Shown one piece after another: positions 11,275-22,705 of a stretch of DNA of 64,000 bases. The stretch is from Isoetes taiwanensis (taxonomy: Eukaryota; Streptophyta; Lycopodiopsida; Isoetales; Isoetaceae): positions 1 to 64,000 of the forward strand of contig JAJEKV010000925.1 of the NCBI GenBank assembly GCA_021234155.1. The letters are read 5' to 3'. The position numbers and the translations under genes are program-made. The notes under the pieces were generated by a model. It did no database searches. It was not told the DNA's origin and saw nothing but the letters and a program-made list of their open reading frames with translations. Every line of letters starts with the position of its first letter. Within the stretch, counting starts at the first letter, position 1.

Positions 11275-11412
11275 CAACATTATATAGGCGGGAAGCCAAA
11301 GAGCACTATATAGGCGGGAACAGAGTCTTGGATCGCTGAGCTGGAACGATCCTGCCCGTTGAAACCAATCAGATCTGCACCGTTAGGCCTTTGTCTGGAT
11401 CGTTGACGTGGA
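11275..11412 (-). promoter_or_regulatory. H2B promoter: doubled TTCCCGCC-TATATA module, CCAAT, ACGTCA
   Basis: On the minus strand the block CCCGCCTATATA occurs twice, at 11292-11281 and 11318-11307, 26 bp apart. Each copy joins an E2F-like TTCCCGCC/GTTCCCGCC to a TATA box. Farther upstream are a CCAAT box in opposite orientation (near 11365) and ACGTCA (11409-11404), the hexamer of plant histone promoters. E2F, hexamer and TATA elements fit S-phase expression. The elements are seen; their function is inferred from other plant histone genes. Confidence 0.65.
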
Positions 11413-11689
11413 AAACCTTATAATAGGCTTGGTATTATATTATTCGCGTACCGTAGTAGAAATCGGTTGCCGAGCATGGGAAAATGGTCTTTTAAAGGCC
11501 ATCCTACAATGCATTGATTTGGACCACAGTATAGGCACCTCTAGACTAGAAGTAGCAGTTTGTATACTCAAAAGAGTTCTCTCTTGGAGGTTGTCACATA
11601 GCAGCACTTACTCTTTTGTCCTTACTTCCCTTCCCACTCACACTTTTCCCGAAACTTTTTATCCTAAACCATCAAGCTTCTTGTATAAG

Positions 11690-11785
11690 GGAAAGGCCCC
11701 CTAGGTTTCTTTTCGGAAGGAAAAGCTGGCTGACGCACGAAGTGCGGAGGCCTGCTTGACCTTTCGAAAAGAAGCCCAGGGGGGC
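11690..11785 (-). repeat. Dispersed repeat D, copy 1
   Basis: The minus-strand core AAAGGTCAAGCAGGCCT followed by CTTTTCCTTCCGAAAAG matches 54965-55060 on the plus strand (GGAAAGTCAAGCAGGCCT...TTCCTTCCGGAAAGG). It is GC-rich against its surroundings and contains short palindromes. Class unknown. Confidence 0.5.
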
Positions 11786-12904
11786 TTTGGCATTACCGAA
11801 AGTTTAGTTAGGTTGTTTTCAGCCGTCAACCGTTTGTCGCATGGACAGTGAGGATGGTATGTGTTGCAAAATGCAGAGCAGAATGTTGAGTAGCCGGCAA
11901 AGAAGTAGAGTAACAATGATAGGAGACATCCTCAAAAAGAATCCTCGACACTTGTCAGGAAGATATTGGCTCTTACGGCTGAAAATAGTCTAACCGGACT
12001 TTTCGTTGTTCTAAACCCCATCTGATAAGCTACAATCCTTATTCTTTAATTCTGCCAAAAACAGGACCTTCAATTCTTAGCAGGCGAAAAGTTCTGAAGC
12101 AAACATTTTGCCTACGCGTGTATCCTCAAAAATTTCGATGCAAACTGCAATATTTTCGGAACCAGGCCCTATGACCAACATCCCACACCTCCCCCCGCCA
12201 TTTTTTGGTGTTCTTTCAAATCTCTAGCGACCATTTCTGGGTATGATATTTCTCGAGAACCCAAAAGACGATATTTTCATCCTAATGAGATGTTCTCACA
12301 AGGGTCCCTTGTTTTTTGGCATTGTCACCCTACTACACTTATATGCTCTAGGTTTATCACGAGAATGAAAAAGTATTGTGATGAGTGATAACAACCTATC
12401 TCCGTCTCACTATCTAGAAAACAATGAAAAATGGGAAAATTACAGCCTTTATGCAAGTTGAAGGTGAACTACAACATCACGACTTCTTTTAGAGTTGGAG
12501 GTCAACTCGCAAAACCATGGTTACTGCATCCATGCCCGCCATGCGATGATACTTTGGAGGAGCGCATATGAGGAACATAGTGGATCCTTAAAAACAACAA
12601 TACTTAAAGTCAAATTTGTCTAACCTTATAATTATGTTAGTAGTTCAAAACTGTTCAACAATATGCTCTTTATTTTAGAGGCTTTTAGAGCACTAGTTAT
12701 GACATGCATCAAAATAACATAAGGGATGTCCTCTAGCATCATTTGATAGTAACAGACGCATTACCCAAGGATGGCATAACAAGTGTGTGTGAATTCTAAG
12801 CAAGAGCAGTCCAAGTACGGTCGTTTCCCCCTGAATCTCTATTCCAACTCTGCCTTAAGCAACTAAGGCAAAGTGATCACATAGATCTCCATCCACTGTA
12901 GAGC
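11786..12904. other. No gene seen
   Basis: AT-rich sequence with short frames only and no recognisable protein, RNA or repeat. It may be the remainder of the Copia element whose integrase scrap lies just to the right. Confidence 0.3.
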
Positions 12905-13116
12905 TTGCTGACTCACAAATATGTCATGGACATCAAATGCAACAAACTTCGTAATTCACCTAATCTATACTCACCTCCAAGAACAAATCTCAGGCATTTC
13001 ACACGAGATGATGTTTCACGTTCTACTTTTGCAGTATAAAGCTTAAAAGCATTAAATACCTGGTCTTTTGACTTGAGGCACTTACAGTATTTGACACATT
13101 GCCTTGGTGTGCACAA
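12905..13116 (-). pseudogene. Copia integrase scrap
   Basis: The minus-strand reading KSKDQVFNAFKLYTAKVE, then TSSRVKCLRFVLGGEY, matches the catalytic core of Copia integrase. The usual SDNGGEY is changed to FVLGGEY, so a catalytic Asp is lost. The fragment ends abruptly at 13.1 kb, where plus-strand gypsy sequence starts. No other part of this element is visible nearby. Confidence 0.65.
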
Positions 13117-13140
13117 AGGAAATATTTGGATTGTAGGATA

Positions 13141-14127
13141 TGCCTAAAGCAATTGTGTCGGTTAGATATTCAAGTTCACAACTGTCTTCTAGCAAGATTT
13201 TCGAACGAAGTTGTGGATGAATACTACATATCATGCACAAATGGATGGCCAGATGAAGCGTGCCAATTAGATTTTAGAAAACAAATTGAGAAACTATGTT
13301 TAGAATAAACAATTGAAGTAGGTTGACTACATCCACTTACTGGAGTTTGCATACAAGTACGAAGCACGAGTCACCCAAGATGTCCCCTTTCATGGCTATC
13401 AATGTCTGGCTCCCAATACTTGGCCCAATCCAGTGTCTGAGGTGGAGGTTATAACTGTTGACCAATATGAAACAGTTAATGGAAGAAGTCCGTGGATATC
13501 CTGTAGCAGCTCGAAGTAGGCAGAAGAACCTAGCAAGCAGGCATAGGTCTGTGGGAAAGTTCAAGGAAGGAGATAAACTTTGGCTGAAGATCAAGCTGAA
13601 GCAGGCTAGGAATATGTAGCTGCAAGATTGCCTAAAGCAATTGTGTCGGGTAGAGATTCAAGTTTACAACTCTCTTCTAACAAGATTGTTTGACACAATC
13701 CAAATGAAGTTGTAGATGAGTACAGCATATCATGCACAAATGGACGGCCAGATGAAGAGCACCAATTAGATTTTAAAAAACAAATTGAGAAACTATGTTT
13801 AGAATAAACAGTCGAAGTAGGTTGACTGCATCCACTTACTGGAGTTTGTATACAGATACGAAGCAAGAGTCACCCAAGATGACCCCCTTCATGGCTATCA
13901 ATGTCCGGCTCCCAATGCTTGGCACAACCCTGTGTCTAAGGTGGAGGTTGCAACTGTTGACCAATATGCAGCATTTAGTGGAAGAAGTCCATGGATAGCC
14001 TCTAGTAGCTAGAAGTAGGCAAAAGAGCCTAGCAGGCAGGCATAGGTCTGTGCGAAAGTTCAAGGAAGGAGATAAACTTCGGTTGAAGATCAAGCTGAAG
14101 CAGGCTAGGAATTGGTAGCTGCAAGAA
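13141..14127 (+). pseudogene. Gypsy integrase C-terminal region, tandemly duplicated
   Basis: Two direct copies of about 490 bp (13141-13628 and 13629-14127) each encode the same stretch of Ty3/gypsy integrase. Readable pieces are a CTNGWPDEACQLDF-like segment (degraded HPQTDGQTER), VDYIHLLEFAYKYEA (from WVDLLPLAEFAYN), MTPFMAINVRLP in copy 2 only, and HRSVRKFKEGDKL-like text near each end. Stops and frameshifts occur in both copies. The duplication is internal to one element because the chromodomain part that follows is single. Confidence 0.75.
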
Positions 14128-14464
14128 GCTTCTTCACGGGACCATTTTAAATCACTAGAAAGTGGGAATCGAATCTTATAAGTTGGATTTGCCTACATAC
14201 CTAAAAATGCATAAGTTTTTCCATGTGAGTTTTCTCAAGAAGCAAACCTTGAACCCAAAAGAAGTTATAGCGTCTGTAACATTATTGAAAATGATCGTGG
14301 AGAAGTTAGAAATTGTCCCAGCAGCAGTCCTTGACAAATTGTTCGAGAAGGCAAGAAGATCACAGTTCTTGCAATACTTGGTTAAGTGGACACACTTACT
14401 AGTGGACGTTACCGCATGGGTATCAAAATCAGATTCCAAAGAAAAGCATCCAGTGTTTATGTAG
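14128..14464 (+). pseudogene. Gypsy (chromovirus) integrase tail with chromodomain
   Basis: The open frame 14162-14464 reads ESYKLDLPTYLKMHKFFHVS, then EKLEIVPAAVLDK, and ends in QYLVKWTHLLVDVTAWVS. The last part is the chromodomain core that marks chromoviral gypsy elements and directs integration to chromatin marks. It is the 3' end of the polyprotein and ends in TAG at 14464. Upstream parts are broken, so the element cannot move. Confidence 0.85.
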
Positions 14465-14954
14465 CAATGCAAAGGGAAACTTTTCTCCGAGTTAGTCGAC
14501 GTCAGCATTATAGGTGAATGCGCTTTAGTTAGCCTTAATTGGCATGAGTGCTAAGGTGGAGAGAGTAGCATTTATCTAGTATAGATGCAATAATATGCAT
14601 GATAGGAAAAAAGCATATGTGTCAGTGCCCATTATGAAAATTCTACCATTCCTTATGTCATCTCGACAGAAAGTGTAGGCATTCTAGGAGTGCATACATG
14701 GGTAGGCATGATTGAATGCATGAGATCATCGGCCACGATGGGATAATCATTATTTCCTTATACCGTGACTGATTGCATGTATCGGTACCTAGATGTAAGA
14801 TAGTTAGCTTGTATTCACATTGTATTTAGGGTAGTGGATCCCTTAAGCCACATTAAATATAAAAACTATAATGGGTAACGTGGCATATGACCCTGCAGAC
14901 GAAATTGATCAGGAGTGAGGCTAGTAGTTGTATGCCACGTGGAGTGTCAATTGA
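14465..14954 (+). other. Presumed gypsy 3' untranslated region/LTR part
   Basis: Lies directly after the gypsy stop codon and ends where the minus-strand LINE begins near 14955. It has no open frame. By position it should hold the polypurine tract and start of the 3' LTR, but no partner LTR is in the window to prove it. Confidence 0.4.
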
Positions 14955-17690
14955 AAAACCTTGGTAGTAATAAGTATATTGGTAGATTGTATAATGATAT
15001 GATATAACACAAGTCAACACCATATCGGAGGACCAGCTGAGTCCGCATATCCATGACTTCTTGAAGGTATGAACTTATCAACCCTACAGAGGCTATGTCC
15101 AATACCATATACAGCGGCTGGTCCGACAAGACTAATGGATATACCGTGGTTGAATATGATGTAATGCTGGATAGGTCTGAAGGGCATATTATTCATCCTC
15201 AATGACACCATATTGGCAACATTGACAGATCCTGTCCATCAGCTTGTCTCAATACAGAGGTTATGTGCATCCGTGCAAATGGAAGCTATTAGCCTGCATT
15301 TCTTCATGGGTGAATGGATATACAGGTGGTGTTGTGGTCTCGTGTGAGCATGGGATTGGCCTGCTGCCGAGAGTGTGTCATCTTGACATGTGCCAGAGAG
15401 TGTGTCATCTTGACATGTGCCAGAGCATCGTGCCATCTTGGCATGTGCCATAGCTTCCATAGTTTGTTAAGGAAGCAAGCATCAAGGTACTGCCTCAACT
15501 GATGGTGATCCTTCTTCGTCTATACCTACACGCACCTACGTACCTGTACATTCCATCGGAAGAACCACTGAGCTTGCTTGTCCTTCTAGCAGGCTTTGAG
15601 GTGTTGTGGACCCAATGCTATAGCTAAAGTAGGATTGGGTAGATGGGCATCATCTATACTAACTATAAATGATGCGCATGGTCCACACATTATTCTGTAG
15701 GGCAAGAAACCTATCTCTTGGAGCAGGATCGGATATGGTACTGTGGACTTTACCCCAATTTCTCATGCGAAGAAGACCTTTTGTACCTGTTCCAGGTCAT
15801 TCTAGATGGTTGAGGCCATTATCGGACCTTACACCTCTGCACCATGTAGGAGGGCGCTCGACCGGGGTCCAGGCCCGATGTGACAGTGACCCTTAGGCAT
15901 ATAAGCTCTGCCCTTGGCGTTTGATGCGCATGGCATGCAATGCCTTCTAGCCCGCTGTGATGTGCAATCTAATGGAAGTATCCCAGTGTGTGGAAGTAGG
16001 AAACTTGATTGTCAAAAACTTAGCTCGAAGACACCTCCACCCTGGTAAGTAATGAGGGATGGCACAAAATGAAACTAGCAATACCCTGGTTTTGGCCTGT
16101 TAACCTCAAGATGCCAATGAACCGGCAGGGTATCCATGTGGCGTTGCATGTCGTCCCCGAGTGTAGGCAAAAAGGTCCACATTGTCAAGCGTGATATCGC
16201 TTCTTAGAATTATGTGATGCATGGTGGCCGCCTCCCAAATGTTGGGAAGCCAATCTTCCAACCCGATCAATGTATAGGTCAAGGACCACGGGGAGAGGGT
16301 CAACCTTGGCATACTCTAATATTATTGGCTGACGTGTCGGATCGTGCGGTTCTTTGAACATGCCTCATATAACTATCGCGCATTTTTATAAATCAATAGG
16401 GATCTCGATGCCTCAATCGGCTAGCGTGTCTGGTGTTAAAGCTTTTATGAAGTTCACCTAAATGGCGACACGGGTTTTGGCGTTGGTTCTGCTATCCTCA
16501 ATGGGGGTTCAGTTGAAATGTATTGGTCGATGATGGAGTTTTTGGGTTGGAATCCTACCTGTGTAAGAGCATGCACCTCAACTTCCTCTGCCCACATCTT
16601 CGGATATTGCTCAAGGATTCCAGCCAATTTTGCAAAGAGGGACATGATCATGATGTTGTGATAATTGGTTGGGCAGTGAGGGTCGCATGCCTTGTATATG
16701 GAACAACTCTACTAGTAGTCCACTGTGGGGAAAAGCCTTCTTGTAATGCTTTCTATTGAATGATGCCGCGGGAAAATCTATTAAACGCGCCCATCCCACT
16801 TTAGGGCTACTGCAATGCGATGCCATCCAACTCTGTTGCCTTGCCATTAGCAAACATAAGCCATTGTTATGCATGCCTTTGAAATGACTAGTATTGAGCC
16901 CATCTATGGAATATTGCCACCGATCCACACCCCCAATAGATCATAAAGCCATTGCAAGTATTGCACCTATTGGTCTGAGGTAATATTCCCTGCCGGTTGC
17001 AAAGGCTTGTTCAATACTCTTCTCCAGAATGTTCCTAGGTGATGTTCCATGAGATAGAATATCTATCGTTGGTGTTCTGCATTATGTCTGGCTTTCTTGC
17101 CAAAGAGAAAGACATGATATTGGATGATGGCATCCGAGCGCAAGGCAGTATCAGTGACTCGTCGAAGCCAGCCTTTGTACTCCCTACATTCATCATCAAA
17201 CCCCCGGTTGCGAGGAAAGGTGGTAGCTCCCAATGGCCTATGTGAGCGGCCTCTCCCAAAGCAGCTGTCAACAACAGCCATAAGTACATGAATCAATTGG
17301 GCAATCTCCTGCTGCAGTGTGGGAAGCCGCAGATTCCCTCCAGATCATGCTTACCATCTAGGCATAGGTCTGTGCATGGTCATAGTTCAGGCGCAGCTGA
17401 GGCACACGGGGTGCTGAAGCAATGGACGCATGGGCAGCCTACTATGTGCGAAAAAGAGGTTGGTGGTTGGATTCTGCTTCCTCATTCCGACTATTGTCAA
17501 TGCCAAAATGGGTAATCAGATGCAAATCCTGCTCTTTAGCCAGTACATAATCTACAACATTGGAGTCGCCCCCTGGTTCTCCTGCCTATAAGTGCACTTG
17601 CTGGAGAACGGCCATTGTGCAAGCCCATTGCAAATGACCAAGTCAAAGGTGCTGCATAGCAGAAACAACTGCCTACCATAGCGTGTGACA
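14955..17690 (-). mobile_element. LINE, minus strand, decayed
   Basis: Reading down the minus strand: endonuclease end (ICNGLAQWPFSSKCTYRQEN, about 17670-17590); a linker with FPRNRGFDDECREYKGWL (about 17230-17160); reverse transcriptase with PLFAKLAG-like text, WAEEVEVHALTQVGFQPKNS (about 16610-16540) and a degraded catalytic box NVDLFAYTRG (about 16190-16160); then QYLDACFLNKLW near 15490. The end, GTCATGGATATGCGGACTCA near 15040, parallels the LINE at 47.9 kb. The catalytic YADD is gone and the frame is broken many times. It is the same family as, or close to, the LINE at 45-48 kb. Confidence 0.75.
15371..15450 (+). repeat. 27-bp tandem repeat, three copies
   Basis: Unit GAGTGTGTCATCTTGACATG plus TGCCAGA: two near-identical copies (15371-15397, 15398-15424) and a diverged third to 15450. 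The unit length is a multiple of three, and on the minus strand it repeats CHVKMTHSLA-like residues inside the LINE reading frame. Confidence 0.8.
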
Positions 17691-19275
17691 TGGTTATTAT
17701 CATGTTTACCTTGTATATGCATAATGCATATATGTTTAATAATAGCAAGGTGGGGAGACGTAGCATCAAGTCAATTCAAGATGGAAAGATACATCCTTTG
17801 GGTTTGAATACATGTCTATAGATGGGCATGAGGATATTTGTATTTGTATACAAGTCCTTGTACTATGAGTGGTTGTACCATGAAAGGATTTTTGCATAAG
17901 GATTTCGTTATTAAATGATCATTTCTATAGAACTCCAGAATAAGAAGTTTCAAAGTCAAAGTTGCATTGTAGGCCAATGTTACCCTAGTCGGTATGTCAA
18001 ATCAAGACATCAAGTCAAATTTGAACTAAGTTGAAGGACACGAGCTAAAGCCCAAATCAAATGGTCAAGTGAAAGAGTCAAGCTAAGGCTGAAGATGTCG
18101 AAGTCAATGGATGTATTTGATTCTATATACAATCACTTAAATTTCAGTACGTTCATTGAGACCTTTTATATGTTCTAGTACCTTCAGCTTGAACTACCCC
18201 GATGTTTCTAGATAGCTCGACATAAGTTGCTCGTCATATTAACAATAGAGGATACCATTACATATCTCGCAATGCTATAATTAATTCCAAAGACAGTAAG
18301 ACCACCAAGAAATAAATAAACCATTGTCTAGAAAATGCCCTGGATGATGCACAATTTCACAATCACGTATTAGAAGACTAACATCTAATAAAATTCCTTT
18401 AGGTTCCTTGAATACTGCTCTAGAATCCCCAGTGCATTGTAGGCAATTGATTGTATGGACTATCACTATCTAGCTGCTCCCTTATCTACTTTTGTTTTGA
18501 ACACAGCTCCTGCATGCCCAACACCAGCTTTGGTGTTGGTTTGAAACTTTTGCAACAAAATTTCCCTTCCTCTCAGCAATTTGTGCATGATCTTCATTAT
18601 ATCAGCACATGTTACCCCTAACTAATGATTCACATTAGGCAAGCCATGATTCACCTTAGAGATGGGGAAAGAATAGGAGAAAATCATCTAGCAATGAAGT
18701 TTGCCACAATGGCTAACAACTAGTATATGTTGCACAAACTTCCTAGATGGTATAAGAGCTAATGGAACAATACAATATACAGAAGGTGCAACAATATCAG
18801 CTAAGCCAATTCAACCATTGGGAGGTGCCACCAACATACTTACCTTTGTGAGTTAATTTGAAGCGCATTCTCTCAAGCTTACATCAAAAAAAGATAGAAT
18901 CTCTCTAGCCTTTAGAACTCCATTTTTTTGTTTGATCTAGAAAAGCCAGGAGAGATGTCGTTTCCTTACATTAAAACCCGATGCTATTGAGCCATGCCCT
19001 AAATTGCTCACTGAGTTGCATATGCTAATATCAATTGTACCAAGCACCATAATTGTCCCATGTATTATGTTATTATTCTTGTTCTTATACAGTTCAATAA
19101 AAGCATGGTATCGAATAACCCAGAGAGTTCCCTGGTTGGGCATTCCATAAACATATACACATGATGGCCAAGTATGCATTGGGGTTTCTACATCCGTCTT
19201 GCATCTTGTTGTAACGTAAGCCAATATAATTACTAACTAGGCGCAGGATAGGATGGTTAAACGTGGAGAAGAGGT
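17691..19275. other. No gene confirmed
   Basis: AT-rich sequence downstream of the AMSH fragment. A minus-strand stretch of about 45 codons near 18480-18610 (MKIMHKLLRGREILLQ) is open but unrecognised and lacks clear splice sites. Nothing else is supported. Confidence 0.3.
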
Positions 19276-20072
19276 CTACCTCAGATCCAAAACCTCAAAC
19301 TTTAGTCCTGGATTCATAAAGACATGGGAAGACTGGAGATATATTGCTCGTCCTCCAATGGGCTCCTCATGTGGATGAAGACCACACTGTTGACACTGCT
19401 GTATGACCTTCATCCCCCCTGGATCAGATAAACGGAAGATACCAAAAGTCCTGCAAAACAAAAGTTGTCAAAAATTGGACATATATGATGCCATTTGCGT
19501 TATAATTTACGCAATAGCTTCATTCAGCAAAAACTGGATCCGTGGGAGCCATGACAATTGCAATAGCTTCATTCAGCATAACCTGGAAAAGATATCGTTA
19601 TCTCAACATGCCATGCTGCACATCATGTAGAATTTTATACTTCTGCACCAGGCAGTTATAAACCGAAGGTTTTTGTTATCAATGGTGGAGGTTCACAAAG
19701 TTATCATGGCTAGGGGCAAAATGTCCCACAAAGCCACATGCTAATATATTTACTTCAGCCAAATAGCAATCATATTATACTATCTCGTTTGTCTTATTAC
19801 AAATAACGAAAAGTGTACAAACCTGATACGAGTAATGCGTGTGCAGATCTATAGATGACATGAAGCAAGTTTGAGATGGATGCGTCTGCAAATATCAGTG
19901 ACGTATCGGCATCAAATAGCTCATGCAAAAGTGCTACATATGCTAATATTACTAAATGATTTACGACAACAAATATATAAACTACCAAGACCCTTACATG
20001 TATCCAGCCGAACTGGAAAAGATTACTTTTGTCTTGAATCTCAAAAATTTCTTCTTCATTAACAGTTTGACA
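19276..20072 (-). pseudogene. AMSH-like JAMM deubiquitinase, last four exons
   Basis: AMSH enzymes are zinc metalloproteases that cut Lys63 ubiquitin chains on endosomal cargo with ESCRT-III. Four exons fit at AG/GT borders. 20072-19998 (25 codons) starts CQTVNEEEIFEIQDK and ends GWIH. 19885-19823 (21 codons) reads THPSQTCFMSSIDLH. 19582-19535 reads VMLNEAIAIVMAPTDP. 19450-19276 runs from TFGIFRLSDPGGM through GLHPHEEP to FEVLDLR and stop. HTHP, seven residues, S-x2-D is a complete JAMM zinc site across the first junction. The upstream exon with the catalytic Glu (ETCGVL region) is not found within several kb. A partial duplication replaces the donor of the third exon, and continuing that frame meets TGA. 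I call it a 5'-truncated pseudogene; a real gene with a very long intron is less likely. Confidence 0.85.
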
Positions 20073-20073
20073 C

Positions 20074-20147
20074 TGAGAGAGAGAAACGTGTGAAAGACAG
20101 CAGCACAGCCTGAGAGAGAGAAACGTGTGAAAGACAGCAGCACAGCC
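20074..20147 (+). repeat. 37-bp perfect tandem duplication over a splice acceptor
   Basis: The unit starting TGAGAGAGAGAAACGTGTGA is present twice, at 20074-20110 and 20111-20147. On the minus strand each copy is a pyrimidine tract ending CTCTCTCA(G), so the AMSH acceptor before CQTVNEEE is doubled. Use of the upstream copy would add 37 nt and shift the frame. Confidence 0.85.
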
Positions 20148-22460
20148 GTGGCATTCCTGCTGGTGCAAGCCACAGCTCGCCATCCACAACTAGTGCTCAG
20201 AGCTATGGGCCAAACGGAAGCTTGTACTGTGCGATATCCACGAGGCTAAACTAATTCTAGAAACTTCTTGCTAGTCATGAATCTACAAATTTCTATATCT
20301 TCCTAGCTACATTCGCACGCCATGAACCCTGTAAAAGACATATGGATGCTGATCATAGCAAAGAACCAATCAAAGGACAGGGCTGTGGCAAAATCGCAAT
20401 GGCAGCCATCTCCAACTTACACAAAAAGGCTTGAGAGAAATCCTGGTCAATACAATTGCTCTGATAAACTTCTTATTGATGAGATAAACCACCCAGACAA
20501 ATGTCTTTTCAGACAATCGATTTTATTATAAGAGAACAAACAAACTTGTGAACAATTTAAGATGCAGCATTGCAAATGCTACAGCGGCCAAACAAACAAT
20601 AAGAGGCTCTGTCGCAAAATGACCCTGCATGCATGTACACTGCACTACACTTTGTTTTTCTTTTTAAATATAAGAACCGTAGAACAGCTTAGCTTCTAAA
20701 ATACAAAAAAGCCCCAAATAGTGAAAACTCCAGCAAAACTTAACAAAGATAGACAGAATTTCGTACCTCAAGCTTAACAGAAAGGCTGAGCTGAGCAGGC
20801 AAGGTCGGATTTCAACAGGCAAGAATCAAATGCTTCAGCTTGTAAACTCAAAGACCAGGCCGCAGCTGGCCATTAATAGTACCATTCTGACCTGGCCAAA
20901 TTGACGGATCGGAACCCTAATTCTAAGAAACTCTAAGTAGGGAGAAAAACGAAAAAGTGCCTGTTATAAGAACTTGTGTATCTGTATCCAGGCAGCAGGT
21001 CGGAATGGCTCCAAGAGGGGCCGAAACTGGTCCAGATAGATCGATTTGGGGTGTTAAGGGCCAACAAACCCTGGATTGGAGCCATGGTAGCCGGATTCGC
21101 AGCATCAAAGCGACCTGGGAAGGTCGAATCCAGGGCCAGGAGGTCTCACTGCTGTGCCGTTGTTTAAGAAGAGCTTGAATCGGACGCCACTCTTCTGGGC
21201 TCTATAAAATAGCATCAGAAATGGTAAATCCATGCTAGACGAAAAACCCACCAAATACAGCAAACAAAATCCTTTACCTGTGATCCAAGGATGCGAGCTC
21301 CATGTTCCAGATAACCAGTGAAATGAGGAGTCAAATTGAAGCATCCGGTCACCTAGGTGCCATTAGGGACGTAGAAGATAGCACCCCTGCTGGCTGCAAA
21401 AGAGGAGAGTTTGCCTTGGCAGACCGAAAACTTTTGGTATTGAGTGCCAAAAATGTCAGAAGCTCCATGGCTCCAGCGCAGAAAGGACTGCTGCCGCTGC
21501 AACAACAGATGGTGGAAAGGCCAGAAAATAGATGTCTGCAACCATACGCCTTGGCAGGAAACCCCATGGGAATCAACGATCAAGAGAAAAATGGCAGAAG
21601 AAAACATTGAGTCAGTGGTCTTGCTTCATCCAACCCGCAAACATAAACATTATGGAGCAGAGCTCCATAATCCGGTCATATTTGGCCCAGATGAAAATTA
21701 CCATAAAGAACCGACTGCCGGAGCAAGAAACTTGATCAACATTTCCTTTCCAACTGCAGAAACGAAACGCACAATAAGAACAGAGCGATTAAACAAAGAT
21801 TTACGGAATAGAAAGTATACTGGATGAGTTTACGGAATAGAAAGACCACAGTTGCAAAGCGTGAATCCAGTTATCTAAATATAAAGTAACGAAATCTGCT
21901 TACCTGGAAATCGTGTAGAAGAGGTCGTCGGAAGCCATCTGCTTCTGTCTATCTCCTTCAGAATCTAAACAATGGTATAAAAGCATCTACTGCATGTTTC
22001 CAGTTGATTCTGGCTTGCTTTTCTAAGCATTTTTACAGCATATAACAGCCCGCAGAGGTCTCAGATTCATTGCAAAACATCCCCAGGAACTGCCATCTGC
22101 CACAGGAGCCGGCAAAGTCCAGAAGAGATAGGCGGATTCCAGCGCCTAGCTCTATAAGACAGGAAAAGAAACCAATTGCATATTCTTAGAATGCAATAAG
22201 GATGCCGCTCAGATGTGTATGCACGGCGCCGGTAATAGAATGCAAAGAACAGTCGCCCGAATCGTATAGTAAATGACCCCAACAGATCGATTGGGTCACG
22301 GAATTTTCGAGCAACAAAGCCACAATTTCTGTGCACGACCATTAATGGTAACCCTTGGATAAATGTAAAGAGATTAAATGCTCAAATAAACCAACGTCCC
22401 ATATTAAATCACAAATTCTAATCGCTCAAATTATAATCGCCCGATTTGGGTTAGACTCCC
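20148..22460. other. No gene seen
   Basis: Should hold the 5' part of the AMSH gene if that were intact, but no JAMM N-terminal sequence is readable on the minus strand. Open frames up to 127 codons (21444-21827) show no motif. The GC content is somewhat higher around 21.0-21.6 kb. Confidence 0.35.
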
Positions 22461-22467
22461 AAGGACT

Positions 22468-22535
22468 GGAAACCTCCCCAGCTTTCGGCCAAAGCCTGGG
22501 GAGGTTTCCAATATTGCTAACCTGGGGAGGTTTCC
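22468..22535. repeat. GGAAACCTCCCC palindrome, cluster 1
   Basis: GGAAACCTCCCCAG (22468-22481) and its exact reverse complement (22496-22509) form a 14-bp stem. The inner CTTT/AAAG can extend it by four pairs. A third inverted copy follows at 22522-22535. The same 12-mer recurs at 25994-26035 and 26165-26381. Confidence 0.9.
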
Positions 22536-22663
22536 ATAGGATTCTAAAAATACAGCAATCTTTCTATCTTCTATTTATGACGAGCAGCTAATCATAATGA
22601 ACCAGACGTCCAAATTTAAAGAAAGCTTTTCGTATGCTCCAGTTCTACATGCACATTCTTGAA

Positions 22664-22705
22664 GCATCTGGAGCGGCATCTGGAGCGATAGCGGCATCTG
22701 GAGCG
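22664..22705 (+). repeat. GCATCTGGAGCG repeated three times
   Basis: Three exact copies of the 12-mer, at 22664, 22676 and 22694. A partial copy recurs near 22922. Just downstream, GATTGAGCAGGGGA...AAAATCGA is also duplicated (about 22835-22907). Confidence 0.75.

Noticed and set aside
15371-15450. CRISPR-like short repeats
   Set aside because: Tandem without spacers and in a eukaryotic LINE; it is a minisatellite.
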